DNA from: Campylobacter curvus
GTDB lineage: Bacteria > Campylobacterota > Campylobacteria > Campylobacterales > Campylobacteraceae
Direction of reading: 5' to 3'
Assembly (NCBI RefSeq): GCF_013372125.1
Contig: NZ_CP053826.1
Span: 1,240,001 to 1,304,000, forward strand
DNA length: 64,000 bases
The number at the start of each line of letters is the position of its first letter. Within the stretch, counting starts at the first letter, position 1. The notes below the pieces were generated by a model. That model did not search any database. It saw nothing but the letters and a program-made list of their open reading frames with translations, and was not told the DNA's origin. The translations under genes and the position numbers were made by a program. This document shows positions 45,268-55,193 of this stretch, in pieces.

Positions 45268-46463
45268 ATAAGAGCCTTAAAGGTATCGACCGCATCAAGC
45301 TTTTCCCACGGATATTTGGCGTTTCCAACCTGTCCTTTGGCTGCAACTTTGGCGTATAAAAATGTATCTTTGCCGGGCTTATCAAGCCCAAATTTATCAG
45401 TTATCCAGCGTGGCGTGAGCGGGAATGTCTCGCTTACAAATTTTGACAGCTTATCATCATCCACGCCCGCTACGTGAGTGCCCATAGTATCGACGCTAAC
45501 AGATGTCGGCTTTGCCACGCCGATAGCGTAGCTTAGCTGGACGATGCACTTTTTAGCAAGCCCTGCTGCGACGATATTTTTTGCTATCCAGCGAGCCGCG
45601 TAAAGTCCGCTACGATCGACCTTTGTGTAGTCCTTGCTAGACTGCGCGCCCCCACCTATAGGAGCGTATCCGCCAAAGCTATCGACGATGAGTTTGCGTC
45701 CAGTTAGACCGCTGTCGTGAAGCGAGCTGTGATTTACGTAGCGACCTGTCGGGTTGATGTAGATGAGCGTATTTTGCTTGTCATAAAGCTCCTTTGGCAA
45801 GCCTGCTTCGTCGATCAAATTTTGCACCAGCGCTCTTAGTTCTTCGATCTTCATCGTCTCGACGCAAGGAGCGGAGACCACGATCGTGTGGATGCGCTGC
45901 GGGCGGCAATTTTCAAAGTTGTCCTTCGTGCCATAATCGATCGTGACCTGCGTTTTTATATCCACGCCCAGTTTGTCGGGATTTGCTTTGGCAAATTTAT
46001 AAACTTTATCGCAAAGCATCCTCGCATACGTGATCGCAGCCGGCATAAATTCCTTCGCCTCGCAGCTTGCAAAGCCAAACATAATGCCTTGATCTCCCGC
46101 GCCGATCTCGCCGCCACTTTGATCCACGCCTTGATTTATATCGCTACTTTGCTGATTGATGCAGACCTTGACCTCGATGTCGTCGGGGTGTAGGCACTGC
46201 TCTTTTGTGAAATTTGACTTACCGTCGTAGCCGATGTGCGCAAGTGCCTCTTTTACGATATGCTCGTAGTCGTGAAAGGCAAGCTTGACCTTTGAGTTTA
46301 TCTCGCCACCGATGATGATGTTTTTACCCGCGACAAAGACCTCGCTCGCGACGCGTCCGTTTGGATCTTGCGTCAAAATCGTATCGACGATACTGTCTGC
46401 GATGATATCCGCGCATTTATCGGGGTGACCTGGGCTAACTACTTCTGAGGTAAATAAATACAT
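45264..46463 (-). CDS. metK: S-adenosylmethionine synthetase
   Basis: Forms SAM from methionine and ATP. The 399-residue protein shows the start YLFTSEVVSPGHPDKCADII, GAGDQGIMFGFA (ATP-binding), GGGAQSSKDYTKVDRSGLYAARW-type P-loop region and AIGVAKPTSV. The ATG at 46463 follows AAAGGA; a frame extending to 46532 lacks support. No SAM riboswitch was recognised upstream. Confidence 0.97.
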   Translation of the reverse strand: MYLFTSEVVSPGHPDKCADIIADSIVDTILTQDPNGRVASEVFVAGKNIIIGGEINSKVKLAFHDYEHIVKEALAHIGYDGKSNFTKEQCLHPDDIEVKVCINQQSSDINQGVDQSGGEIGAGDQGIMFGFASCEAKEFMPAAITYARMLCDKVYKFAKANPDKLGVDIKTQVTIDYGTKDNFENCRPQRIHTIVVSAPCVETMKIEELRALVQNLIDEAGLPKELYDKQNTLIYINPTGRYVNHSSLHDSGLTGRKLIVDSFGGYAPIGGGAQSSKDYTKVDRSGLYAARWIAKNIVAAGLAKKCIVQLSYAIGVAKPTSVSVDTMGTHVAGVDDDKLSKFVSETFPLTPRWITDKFGLDKPGKDTFLYAKVAAKGQVGNAKYPWEKLDAVDTFKALI

Positions 46464-46496
46464 AAAATTTTCCTTTTTTCGATAATTAATCTCGTG

Positions 46497-46502
46497 ATTG
46501 TA
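46497..46502 (-). promoter_or_regulatory. Candidate -10 box of metK
   Basis: Minus-strand TGTTACAATC contains TACAAT about 34 bases before the metK ATG. Confidence 0.45.
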
Positions 46503-46560
46503 ACATTTCATAATAAAATTCAGATTAATCAAGTATGAATTTTAAAACTTTCAGCTTTTT

Positions 46561-46578
46561 TGGCTATACTTTGAGCCA
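46561..46578 (+). promoter_or_regulatory. Candidate sstT promoter embedded in a palindrome
   Basis: TATACT (46565-46570), 31 bases before the ATG, sits inside the inverted repeat TGGCT-ATACTTTG-AGCCA. A repressor binding there would cover the -10 box; alternatively it is chance. Confidence 0.4.
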
Positions 46579-46600
46579 ATAAATTTAAAACAAGGCGTAA

Positions 46601-47905
46601 ATGATGATAAGCAAACTAACCAAACGTTATGCTGATGGGAATTTGATAGTCCAAATTCTCGTCGGCATAGTCTTAGGCATAATCGTAGGCTTTTGGACGC
46701 ACCAAATGGTAGCCCCTTTCAACGAGCTCATCAAAAACGGCGTGACCGATGCCGTACAATTAGACGCCGTTAAAGGTGCAGCCCAAATGGCAAATAGCAT
46801 AGCAAACGGCATAGCGATACTTGGCAACCTCTTTGTAGGTGCATTAAAGGCCGTGGCTCCTGTCCTGGTTTTTGCCCTAGTCGCAACATCCATCATCACG
46901 AAAGAATTCGGACATACAAAGGGCATGCAAAAAGTCATCTGCCTATATCTAGTCGGTACTTTCCTGGCGTCTGTCGTGGCGGTGATATTTAGCTTTCTTT
47001 TTCCTACCGAAATACTATTAAAAGGCGTTGAAAAAGCCAGTATGGGCGCTCCACAAAATGTCGTAACTGTACTAAAAGATCTTATCTTTAAAATGGTAGA
47101 AAATCCAATATCGGCTCTTGGCTCCGGAAATTACATAGGTATCATCACTTGGGCTGTGGGCGGCGGTATAGCTATGAGAGGCTGTTCGCCAGAAACCAAA
47201 AAGATATTCAGCGACATCAGCGACGGCCTTACAAAGATCGTAAAATTTGTCATTCGTCTCGCTCCTTTTGGTATTTTTGGTATAGTTGCCATAAGCATAC
47301 ACGAGACCGGATTTGACGCTTTAAAAAGCTACATCAAACTCATCTGCATACTTGTATCGGCGATGCTCACGGTAGCTTTCGTCATTTATCCTTTGATGGC
47401 ATTTTTGATAACAAAGAAAAACCCGTATCCTCTCGTAATGACGTGTTTAAGAGAGAGCGCGATCACGGCGTTTTTCACTAGAAGTTCGGCCGCGAACATC
47501 CCCGTAAATATGGCACTTTGTAAAAAGCTCGGGCTAAAAGAGGAGCTTTACTCCATCTCGATACCCTTAGGCGCTACTATAAATATGGGCGGTGCAGCCG
47601 TGACGATCGGCATAATGACGCTTGCAGCGATAAATTCCATCCCGTCTATCACGGTGACTTTTGGCGATGCGCTGCTTCTTAGCTTCATAGCCGCTATCGG
47701 TGCGTGCGGAGCGTCTGGTGTGGCCGGAGGTTCGCTGCTTCTTATACCTCTTGCGTGCGCACTTTTTGGCATAAACAACGATATCGCGATGCAAGTGGTC
47801 GCGGTAGGATTTATCATCGGTGTCATCCAAGACTCTGTAGAAACCGCGCTCAATAGCTCCTCAGACGTCTTATTCACTGCTATCGCATCCGAAACTTCAA
47901 ACTAA
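46601..47905 (+). CDS. sstT: Sodium:serine/threonine symporter SstT
   Basis: A 434-residue dicarboxylate/amino-acid:cation symporter with eight helices plus hairpins. [45 protein letters not shown] and [19 protein letters not shown] match SstT more than GltP. The ATG at 46601 is immediately followed by a second ATG at 46604. Serine is a major carbon source in Campylobacter, which fits. Confidence 0.92.
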   Translation: MMISKLTKRYADGNLIVQILVGIVLGIIVGFWTHQMVAPFNELIKNGVTDAVQLDAVKGAAQMANSIANGIAILGNLFVGALKAVAPVLVFALVATSIITKEFGHTKGMQKVICLYLVGTFLASVVAVIFSFLFPTEILLKGVEKASMGAPQNVVTVLKDLIFKMVENPISALGSGNYIGIITWAVGGGIAMRGCSPETKKIFSDISDGLTKIVKFVIRLAPFGIFGIVAISIHETGFDALKSYIKLICILVSAMLTVAFVIYPLMAFLITKKNPYPLVMTCLRESAITAFFTRSSAANIPVNMALCKKLGLKEELYSISIPLGATINMGGAAVTIGIMTLAAINSIPSITVTFGDALLLSFIAAIGACGASGVAGGSLLLIPLACALFGINNDIAMQVVAVGFIIGVIQDSVETALNSSSDVLFTAIASETSN

Positions 47906-47932
47906 AATTTAGGGCCATTTCGCCCTAAATTT
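47905..47932 (+). terminator. Strong terminator hairpin of sstT
   Basis: AAATTTAGGGC (47905-47915) and GCCCTAAATTT (47922-47932) form a perfect 11-bp stem with a 6-base loop, overlapping the sstT stop, followed by a T-rich stretch. Confidence 0.75.
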
Positions 47933-47994
47933 ATCTCTTTATAAATTTAAAATTAAATTTTATGTAAAATGTCAAGAAAAATTTAGGATTTTAC

Positions 47995-49710
47995 ATGACG
48001 ACTTGGGATCTGACTGCATTATTTAAAAACGAAAAAGAGCTTGAAAAAACGGCTCTTGAGCTACAAACAAAATGCCAAAATTTTAAAAATTCATATGAGA
48101 AAAATTTTCTAAATTTAAAAACGGACGAGTTTTTAAAGGCCTTTGATATATACGAAAGCCTGCTTCTGCAGATATCAAAGGTCTCGACATACGCTTTTTT
48201 AGTCTTTGCAAAAGACACTAGCAAAGGGGCGTTTTACGCAAAATTTGAGGATATTTGCACCAAAGCTCAAGAAAATCTGCTCTTTTTTGAGATAATGTTC
48301 AACGAATTTGACGACGCTAAGCAGCAAAATATCATCAAAGCCTCGAAAACGCACGGATACTATTTAAGCAACGTCGCCAAGGCAAAGGCTCATCAGCTAA
48401 GCGTCAAAGAGGAACAGATCTTGCTTCGCACTGCAAATACCGGTAGTGACGGCTTTGCACGGCTTTTTGACGAGACGATGAGCGCGATGAAATTTAAATT
48501 TAAAGGCGAGTGGCTCGGCGAGGAGGAAATTTTAAGCAAGCTTCACGATAAAGACAGAAACGTCCGAAAGCTCGCTGCAAAGAGCCTTAGCGACATACTC
48601 GCAAAAAATCAGCACCTGCTTGGCTACATCTACAATATGATAAAAACGAGTCTAAAAACGAGCTGTGAGCTACGAAATTTCAAGCTTCCCGAAGAGCCAA
48701 GGCATCTTGAAAACCAAACCAGTAAAAAAAGCGTCGATGCACTGATAAAAGCCACCGAGGCGAATTTTGACCTGGTCTCTAAATTTTATGATAAAAAGCG
48801 CAAAATTTTAGGGCTCAAAAAGCTCTACGACTACGACAGATACGCTCCGCTAGAGGGAGAGAGCGAGTATAAATTTCAAAAATGCAAAAATATAGTTTTA
48901 AAAGCGTTTAAAGACTTTAGCCCTGAATTCGGCACTATCGCGCAAAGAGCCTTCGATGAGGGCTGGATCGATGTCTATCCTACACCGAACAAAAGAGGCG
49001 GTGCGTTTAGTCACTCGGGCTCGCCGGATGCGCACCCTTACGTACTGCTAAATCACACCGACGGTAGGCGCGATCTCTTCACGCTCGCGCATGAGCTAGG
49101 ACATGCGATACATCAAAATCTATCCTACGGCGTGGGCTTTTTAAACGCCGAGACACCGCTCACCACGGCCGAGACGGCGTCGGTGTTTTGCGAGATGTTA
49201 GTCTTTGACTACGTCAAAAACACCCTCAAAGGCAAGGAAAAGATATCGCTTCTTGCGGGCAAGATCGAGGACATCTTCGCTACGCTTTATCGCCAGATAA
49301 ATTTCACGACCTTTGAGCGCCGTATCCACGCATATGAGGGCGAAATTTCGCTTGATGAGATAAATAAGATCTGGCAGCAAGAGAGCGCGAAAATGTTTGG
49401 CGACAGCGTCGTGCTAAATGACTATTATAAAATTTGGTGGAGCTACATCCCGCACTTCATCCATACGCCATTTTACTGCTACGCCTACTCTTACGCGCAG
49501 CTTTTGGTGCTGGCGATCTTTGGGCTGTTTAAAAGCGGTAAATGCGAAAATTTCGTGCAAATTTACACTGAGTTTTTGAGCCTTGGCGGAAGTCGCTCGC
49601 CAAAAGAGCTGGTGGCGAAATTTGGCTTTGACATCGAGGACGCCAAATTTTGGCAGATCGGCATAAACGAGGTCAAGAAGCTAGTCGATGAATTTGAGGG
49701 GTTGAAATGA
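47995..49710 (+). CDS. pepF: Oligoendopeptidase F (M3B family)
   Basis: A 571-residue zinc peptidase of peptides. The HExxH zinc motif is LAHELGHAIHQ (about 363-373), with the third ligand Glu in TAETASVFCEML. FSHSGSPDAHPYVLLNH upstream and YSYAQLLVLAIFGL near the end are typical. Cytoplasmic, with no signal peptide. The stop overlaps the next gene by 4 bases. Confidence 0.93.
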   Translation: MTTWDLTALFKNEKELEKTALELQTKCQNFKNSYEKNFLNLKTDEFLKAFDIYESLLLQISKVSTYAFLVFAKDTSKGAFYAKFEDICTKAQENLLFFEIMFNEFDDAKQQNIIKASKTHGYYLSNVAKAKAHQLSVKEEQILLRTANTGSDGFARLFDETMSAMKFKFKGEWLGEEEILSKLHDKDRNVRKLAAKSLSDILAKNQHLLGYIYNMIKTSLKTSCELRNFKLPEEPRHLENQTSKKSVDALIKATEANFDLVSKFYDKKRKILGLKKLYDYDRYAPLEGESEYKFQKCKNIVLKAFKDFSPEFGTIAQRAFDEGWIDVYPTPNKRGGAFSHSGSPDAHPYVLLNHTDGRRDLFTLAHELGHAIHQNLSYGVGFLNAETPLTTAETASVFCEMLVFDYVKNTLKGKEKISLLAGKIEDIFATLYRQINFTTFERRIHAYEGEISLDEINKIWQQESAKMFGDSVVLNDYYKIWWSYIPHFIHTPFYCYAYSYAQLLVLAIFGLFKSGKCENFVQIYTEFLSLGGSRSPKELVAKFGFDIEDAKFWQIGINEVKKLVDEFEGLK

Positions 49711-50159
49711 TAGAGGAAATTTTAGACGATGAAAAATTTGCGCTTTTGATGAAGATGCACGTGTATGAATGTATCGACTTTTTACTGCAAAGAAATATAA
49801 ATTTTTCGATCATGGCGAATTTACCGCTAGTTAGCTTCGAGCCGGAGCTTCCTGCCGAGATAAAGGCCGGTTTTAATATGCCAGTCATCATCTTTACGCT
49901 TGCGGGCTATACCTTTGAGAGTACGAGATTGTCCGAGGACAGCATCAGCTTTGAGGCCGGATTTGGCGCTCAGGACTACGCCTCGCTGGTATCTTTGCCG
50001 CTTGGCGCGATAGTGCAGATCTTGGTCGAAAATAGCCCGATCTTGGTAAATTTCTCGATACATAAATCAAAAACGGCTCACAAAGATCACACTGAAAAAT
50101 CGATATCCGCGTTTATGTCAAACCCGCAAAACAAGGATATCTTTAAAAAGAAAAAATAG
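49707..50159 (+). CDS. SspB-like protein (putative ClpXP adaptor fold)
   Basis: A 150-residue protein, usually left as hypothetical. Residues 44-115 resemble the core of SspB: a strand ending MPVIIFTLAGYTF, then LSEDSISFEAGFGAQDY, then VSLPLGAIVQILVENSP, against the SspB pattern L-I----L-L--D-I-F-ARFGG-----VPL-A---I---N. The C-terminus is a charged tail ending DIFKKKK, where SspB has a ClpX-docking tail of different sequence. smpB, for trans-translation, lies 4 kb downstream. Function is inferred. Confidence 0.55.
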   Translation: MIEEILDDEKFALLMKMHVYECIDFLLQRNINFSIMANLPLVSFEPELPAEIKAGFNMPVIIFTLAGYTFESTRLSEDSISFEAGFGAQDYASLVSLPLGAIVQILVENSPILVNFSIHKSKTAHKDHTEKSISAFMSNPQNKDIFKKKK

Positions 50160-50189
50160 CCTTATTCGCCATTTTTAAGTATTTTTAGC

Positions 50190-50195
50190 TAAAAT
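50190..50195 (+). promoter_or_regulatory. Candidate -10 box of uvrD
   Basis: GCTAAAATCAA carries TAAAAT 25 bases before the uvrD ATG, in the 61-base gap after the SspB-like gene. Confidence 0.35.
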
Positions 50196-50220
50196 CAAAA
50201 GAAAATTTAAAAAGTGGCAA

Positions 50221-52290
50221 ATGGAAAATTTACTAGACAACCTAAACGACGCTCAACGTGAGGCCGCGCGGCACATAGACGGTCCTATGCTGATCTTAGC
50301 AGGTGCTGGAAGCGGCAAAACAAAGACGATAACCACGCGCCTTGCCTACCTCATAGGCGAGGTCGGTATCGATCCCGCAAACACGCTCACGCTCACCTTT
50401 ACGAACAAAGCCGCAAACGAGATGCGAACGCGCGCGCTTGCCATGCTAAATCAATCCGGCAAAGCTTGCACGCCGCTACTTTGCACGTTTCATAAATTCG
50501 GGCTTTTGTTTTTGAAATTTTATATCGACAGACTCGGGCGCAAAAACAACTTCATCATTATCGACACCGATGATAAAAAGCGCATCATAAAAAGCTTTGA
50601 GAGCCCGATCTCCACGGCAATACTTTCAAGCGAAATTTCAAACTACAAAAATTCTTTGCTAAGCGTCGAGGAGGTCTATAAAAACGCAAATTTCCTCACG
50701 AACGAAAAAGGCAAGGAAAATTTCTATCAAAAAGCCGCCGCGATATACGACAAATACGAAGAGTATCTACGGGCAAATAACCTGGTCGATTTTGACGATC
50801 TACTCGTGCTGACGTATAAAATTTTAGACGAGAACGAGGATCTGGCGCGTGAAATTTCAAACAGATACCGATACATAATGGTAGATGAGTATCAAGACAC
50901 CAACGACCTTCAGTATAAGCTGTTGCGAAAGCTTTGCCTTGCACACGAAAACATCTGCGTCGTAGGCGATGACGATCAAAGCATCTACGGCTGGCGCGGT
51001 GCGAAGATAGAAAATATCCTAAATTTCAAGGATCAGTTCAAAGACACCAAGATCATACGCCTAGAGCAAAACTACCGCTCGACGACACCGATATTGAAGG
51101 CTGCAAACGAGCTCATCGATCACAACCGCAACCGCCTTGGCAAAAAGCTACTTAGCGTAAAAGGCGAAGGCGAAGGCGTAAATTTACTAGAAAGCCTCGA
51201 TGAGAGCGTAGAGGCCGGCAAGATAGCAAAAAGCATAAAAGAGCTCCTAAAAAAGGGGGCGCAAGCCAAAGACATAGCGATACTTTACCGCATAAACGCC
51301 CTCTCTCGCTCACTAGAAGACGGCCTGACAAAGGAGCGCATCCCTTATAAAATGGTCGGCGGAGTGAAATTCTACGAAAGAGCCGAGGTAAAAGACGTCA
51401 TAAGCTACCTGCGCCTCATAATAAATCAAAACGATGATTTTTCACTAAAACGTATAATCAACCGCCCAAAACGCGGCCTTGGCAAGGTCAGCCTCGATAA
51501 ACTGGAAAAAATGGCCTACGAGGGCAAGACCTCGATGTTTGATGCGATATTAAATATCGATGACAAAGACGAGGCTTTCAGCAAAAAGATAAAAACGGCG
51601 CTCGTGGAATTTACGCAGATTTTAAAAGAGTTGCAAGAGACGGACTCGCTTTACGAGCTCATCGATAAAATGGAGGCGAAATTCGGCATAAAAAAATATT
51701 ACGAGAGCCTACCTGACGGCAACGAGCGCGCAGCCAACATCGACGAATTTTATGCCATGTTAAAAGATCAAATCAAACAAAATCCAAGCTTTGAGCTGGA
51801 GGAATTCCTAAACGAGCTGGCTCTTGTCAGCGAACAGGACAACATAAGCTCGGAGGCTATCAGCATAATGAGCGTGCATGCTAGCAAGGGACTTGAGTTT
51901 GAGTATCTTTTCGTGATCGGGCTTGAGGAGGGATTTTTCCCACTCATAGGCGATGGTAGCGACATCGAGGAGGAGCGACGACTGGCATACGTGGCTATCA
52001 CGCGCGCTAAAAAGCTACTCACTCTAAGCTTTGCGAATTCGCGCTTTTATAAAGGCCAAAGGACGCGCCTAAATAAGAGCAGATTTTTAAGCGAGAGCGG
52101 TACGACGCAAGGCTCGCTCGTCATCGAAGAGAGCAATGAATTTAAAAAAGGCGACCTAGTAAAACACAAAATTTTCGGTATCGGGCGCGTGACGGCCGTA
52201 AGCAAGGTCAAAAAAGAGTTCAAACTCACTATAAATTTTGCAGGCAATGTGCGCGAGATAATGTCAAGCTTCGTGGAAAAAGCGGTATGA
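50221..52290 (+). CDS. uvrD: UvrD/Rep/PcrA-type DNA helicase
   Basis: A 689-residue superfamily 1A 3'-5' helicase for repair and fork maintenance. Walker A is AGAGSGKT at 27-34; DEYQDTN lies near 222; GDDDQSIYGWRGA, LEQNYRST, VHASKGLEFEYLFV and VAITRAKK are all present. A C-terminal module (FKKGDLVKHKIFGIGRVTAV) resembles the Tudor-like RNA-polymerase-binding tail of PcrA/UvrD. It overlaps truB by 4 bases. Confidence 0.93.
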   Translation: MENLLDNLNDAQREAARHIDGPMLILAGAGSGKTKTITTRLAYLIGEVGIDPANTLTLTFTNKAANEMRTRALAMLNQSGKACTPLLCTFHKFGLLFLKFYIDRLGRKNNFIIIDTDDKKRIIKSFESPISTAILSSEISNYKNSLLSVEEVYKNANFLTNEKGKENFYQKAAAIYDKYEEYLRANNLVDFDDLLVLTYKILDENEDLAREISNRYRYIMVDEYQDTNDLQYKLLRKLCLAHENICVVGDDDQSIYGWRGAKIENILNFKDQFKDTKIIRLEQNYRSTTPILKAANELIDHNRNRLGKKLLSVKGEGEGVNLLESLDESVEAGKIAKSIKELLKKGAQAKDIAILYRINALSRSLEDGLTKERIPYKMVGGVKFYERAEVKDVISYLRLIINQNDDFSLKRIINRPKRGLGKVSLDKLEKMAYEGKTSMFDAILNIDDKDEAFSKKIKTALVEFTQILKELQETDSLYELIDKMEAKFGIKKYYESLPDGNERAANIDEFYAMLKDQIKQNPSFELEEFLNELALVSEQDNISSEAISIMSVHASKGLEFEYLFVIGLEEGFFPLIGDGSDIEEERRLAYVAITRAKKLLTLSFANSRFYKGQRTRLNKSRFLSESGTTQGSLVIEESNEFKKGDLVKHKIFGIGRVTAVSKVKKEFKLTINFAGNVREIMSSFVEKAV

Positions 52291-53108
52291 ACGCGATCTT
52301 TGTCGCAAATAAACCGGCAGGCCTTAGCTCCAATCAATTTCTAAGTCACCTAAAGCGAAAATACGGCGTCAAGAAAGCAGGCTTTTCGGGGACGCTCGAT
52401 CCCTTTGCCAGCGGCTGCCTCATCGTGGCTTTTGGTAGCTACACGAAATTTTTTAGATTTTTAGACAAAACGCCTAAAATTTACGAAGCTACGATGTGGA
52501 TAGGCGCGAGCAGCCCAAGCGGCGATAATGAAAACATCACGGATGTCAAAATTTTAAAGCCCTTTGCCGACGAGAGCCTGGAAATAGCGCGCAAAAGCCT
52601 ACTTGGACGGCTAAAATACATCCCGCCAAAATTTAGCGCCAAAAACATAAACGGCACGCGCGCTTACAAGCTGGCTCGCACAGGAGAGGAATTTAGCCTA
52701 AAAGAGCAGGAGATGGAAGTGTTTGGCTGCGAAATTTTAAGCTACTGCCACCCATTCCTCACCTTTCGCATCAGCCTAAGCGAGGGAGGATACGTGCGCT
52801 CTTATGCGCAGCTTTTTGGCAAAAGACTTGGATATGACGTATGTCTAAGCGAGCTTAAACGAATAAGCGAGGGGAAATTTCGCTTTGAGAACGAGAAATT
52901 TCTAGATATCTGTGAAATTTTAAATTTGCCGCGCAATAAATATTTAGGCGATGTTGCCGATATAATGGACGGTAAGAGTCTGAAACCAAGCGACTTTACC
53001 ACGCAAAAGGATGGGACTTATCTGCTTGAATACGATAAATTCCTAAGCATAATCGAGATTAAAAACGATACAATTAGCTATTGCTTAAATAAGGTTGAAA
53101 AATGTTAA
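52287..53108 (+). CDS. truB: tRNA pseudouridine(55) synthase
   Basis: A 273-residue enzyme making pseudouridine 55 in tRNA T-loops. The catalytic Asp38 lies in GFSGTLDPFASGCL; GRLKYIPPKFSAKNINGTRAYKLAR and SEGGYVRSYAQLFGKRLG follow. It is in a tight run uvrD-truB-csrA-ispE-smpB with 4-7 base overlaps. Confidence 0.95.
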   Translation: MNAIFVANKPAGLSSNQFLSHLKRKYGVKKAGFSGTLDPFASGCLIVAFGSYTKFFRFLDKTPKIYEATMWIGASSPSGDNENITDVKILKPFADESLEIARKSLLGRLKYIPPKFSAKNINGTRAYKLARTGEEFSLKEQEMEVFGCEILSYCHPFLTFRISLSEGGYVRSYAQLFGKRLGYDVCLSELKRISEGKFRFENEKFLDICEILNLPRNKYLGDVADIMDGKSLKPSDFTTQKDGTYLLEYDKFLSIIEIKNDTISYCLNKVEKC

Positions 53109-53332
53109 TACTAGCACGAAAAGAGAACGAGGAAATTTTACTCGGGAATGACATAAAGATCGTCGTAGTCGGCGTTTCAAAAAGTGGAGTGAAGCTTGGC
53201 ATAGAAGCTCCTAAAAATATGATGATACTTCGCAGCGAGCTCGCTAGCGACATAAAAAAAGAGAACGCCGAGGCCAGCAAGATCGCATCAAGCGCGGACA
53301 TCGAGGAACTCGCAAAGAAAATCGGCAAATGA
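53102..53332 (+). CDS. csrA: Carbon storage regulator CsrA
   Basis: A 76-residue RNA-binding dimer that represses translation, in Campylobacter including flagellin mRNA. It starts LILARKENEEILLGNDIKIVV with VKLGIEAPKNMMILRSEL, the normal fold. The C-terminal tail is slightly long. Overlaps truB by 7 bases and ispE by 4. Confidence 0.96.
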   Translation: MLILARKENEEILLGNDIKIVVVGVSKSGVKLGIEAPKNMMILRSELASDIKKENAEASKIASSADIEELAKKIGK

Positions 53333-54072
53333 AAAGCTACGCAAAGATAAATATCTTTTTAAAGATCGTCGGCACGCGCGGCGATTATCACGAAATTTTA
53401 TCGCGTTTCGTGCTTTTGGACGAGATTTTTGATGAGATAAATTTTGAAAAAGCGTCTAAATTTAACCTCGAAAGCAACGTGAATATCGAAAACAACATCA
53501 TTTTAAAGGCCAAAGATGAGCTGGCGCGTGCGGGATTTGCAAACGAGATAGACGAGTTTTTCAGCTCGCACAAGATCACGCTTCGTAAAAATATCCCGAT
53601 GGGCGCAGGGCTAGGAGGTGGCAGCTCGAATGCAGCCAGCTTTTTAATGATGGCGAACGAGAGCCTAAATTTAAAGTTCTCACGCGAGGAGCTTTGTAAG
53701 ATAGGCGCGAAAATAGGCGCCGATGTGGCATTTTTTATCCATGGCTTCAAGGCTGCGAACGTGAGCGGCATCGGCGAAAAGGTAGAAGAATTTGACGACG
53801 ACGTGCCAAGTCTTGAAATTTTCACTCCGGATGTTTTTTGCTCGACGCCCGAGGTTTATAAGAAATTTAGAAGCGACTTCATGCAAAACATCAATGTCAA
53901 AATGGCAAATGAATTTATAAATTTAAGCTCGCGCGAGCTTTTGGAAAATTTTAAAAACTACGAGCTAAACGACCTTTATGCGCCCTGCTTTGCGCTATAT
54001 CCGCAGCTTAAAATTTACAGAGATAAATTCCTAAGCGGTAGCGGGAGCACAACATTTGAGGTGAAACGATGA
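53329..54072 (+). CDS. ispE: 4-diphosphocytidyl-2-C-methyl-D-erythritol kinase
   Basis: A GHMP kinase of the MEP isoprenoid pathway. The 247-residue protein shows [22 protein letters not shown], the ATP-binding loop [18 protein letters not shown] (about 87-104), [10 protein letters not shown] and the C-terminal [11 protein letters not shown]. Slightly short. Overlaps smpB by 4 bases. Confidence 0.94.
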   Translation: MKSYAKINIFLKIVGTRGDYHEILSRFVLLDEIFDEINFEKASKFNLESNVNIENNIILKAKDELARAGFANEIDEFFSSHKITLRKNIPMGAGLGGGSSNAASFLMMANESLNLKFSREELCKIGAKIGADVAFFIHGFKAANVSGIGEKVEEFDDDVPSLEIFTPDVFCSTPEVYKKFRSDFMQNINVKMANEFINLSSRELLENFKNYELNDLYAPCFALYPQLKIYRDKFLSGSGSTTFEVKR

Positions 54073-54521
54073 AAGATCTGGCAAAAAATAAAAAAGCCCT
54101 ACATGATTTTAGCATCCTTGAGACCTTTGAGGCGGGCGTGGTGCTAAAAGGTAGCGAAGTCAAGGCCCTGCGTGCAGGACGGGCAAATTTAAAAGACAGC
54201 TTCGTGCGTATCATCAAGGGCGAAATTTTTTTACTAAACGCGCACATCAGTCATCTAGACACTACAAATTCTCACTTTCGCCCGGACGAGCGCGCCCCTA
54301 GGAAGCTCCTCATGCACCGTAAGCAGATCGACAAGCTCTTTGGCTCGGTCACCAAAGACGGACTAACGATGGTTGTGCTCGCACTTTATCTAAATGACAA
54401 AAACATTATCAAAGCCCGCGTGGCTCTGGCAAAGGGTAAAAACCTACACGATAAACGCGAAACTCTCAAAAAGCGCGAGGCCGACCTGGAAGCACGTGCG
54501 GCGATGAAAAAATTTATATAA
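54069..54521 (+). CDS. smpB: SsrA-binding protein SmpB
   Basis: Binds tmRNA to rescue stalled ribosomes. The 150-residue protein has [51 protein letters not shown] and the basic tail [20 protein letters not shown]. It is the last gene of the overlapping run; the next gene follows after 10 bases. The tmRNA gene itself is not in the window. Confidence 0.96.
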   Translation: MKDLAKNKKALHDFSILETFEAGVVLKGSEVKALRAGRANLKDSFVRIIKGEIFLLNAHISHLDTTNSHFRPDERAPRKLLMHRKQIDKLFGSVTKDGLTMVVLALYLNDKNIIKARVALAKGKNLHDKRETLKKREADLEARAAMKKFI

Positions 54522-54531
54522 AAGGAAAAAA

Positions 54532-55131
54532 ATGAAAAATTTGATAGCTTTGATATTTGCACTGTTTGTTTTTGCCGGTTGTGGCACAGAGGAGAAAAAT
54601 CAAGCGGCGAGCTTCAAAGAATTTTCACTAAACGAGGAGATCGCGCTAAAAGACGTAAACGGTAAAACGATAACTTTAGTGCGTAAAAACGGCGCTTTTG
54701 TCATAAAAGGCGACGAGAGTAAAATTTTAATGATAGATATATTCGGGACATTTTGCCCGCCTTGTCAAAAAGAGGCGGCCGAGCTTACCAAATATCAGCT
54801 GGAAAACAGCGGTAAATTCACCATTATAGGCTTGACGCATTTTGAAAACGTTACGGATGATTACGTCTTGAAAGAATTCGTGCAAAAATATAACGCTTAT
54901 TACTTCATAACCAACGATCAGTCCATAAACGACCGTCTAAGCGAGCAAATAGTGCGCGACATAGGTTACAAACACGAGATCGCCCTACCCTTTAAAGTCG
55001 TGATAAAAGACGGCGAATATCAAATTCTCACCGACGTAGACAGCGGAGAATTTGGCGTCAAATACTATCTTGGCGGCATAAAAGTATCCAGAATGAGGCA
55101 AGATCTGCAAAGAATATATGGCTCAAACTAA
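54532..55131 (+). CDS. TlpA/ResA-like thioredoxin-fold lipoprotein
   Basis: A 199-residue lipoprotein with lipobox FAGC (Cys17). The thioredoxin-fold active site is FCPPCQKEA (Cys75, Cys78), after MIDIFGT. Such proteins reduce periplasmic disulfides, often for cytochrome c assembly. It lies between smpB and the flagellar rod operon; the flgB promoter lies after its stop, so it is not flagellar by transcription. Confidence 0.88.
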   Translation: MKNLIALIFALFVFAGCGTEEKNQAASFKEFSLNEEIALKDVNGKTITLVRKNGAFVIKGDESKILMIDIFGTFCPPCQKEAAELTKYQLENSGKFTIIGLTHFENVTDDYVLKEFVQKYNAYYFITNDQSINDRLSEQIVRDIGYKHEIALPFKVVIKDGEYQILTDVDSGEFGVKYYLGGIKVSRMRQDLQRIYGSN

Positions 55132-55144
55132 AATTTAAGCCGTT

Positions 55145-55162
55145 TTGGAACGTATTTTGCTT
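55145..55162 (+). promoter_or_regulatory. Sigma-54 (RpoN) promoter of flgB-flgC-fliE
   Basis: TTGGAACGTATTTTGCTT has GG at 55147-55148 and GC at 55159-55160 with exactly 10 bases between, matching the Campylobacter sigma-54 consensus (GGAA-N8-TTGCTT core). It lies 32 bases before the flgB ATG, consistent with class II flagellar control by FlgSR/RpoN. Confidence 0.9.
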
Positions 55163-55193
55163 AGAAATTTGAAATTTTAGAAAGGATCTAGCA

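Noticed and set aside
45264-46532. Longer metK start at 46532
   Set aside because: The extension has no ribosome binding site and covers the likely promoter; ATG 46463 gives the standard MetK start.
46464-46600. Search for a SAM riboswitch before metK
   Set aside because: No SAM-I-like or SAM-II-like stems or conserved loops were seen; only promoter-like boxes.
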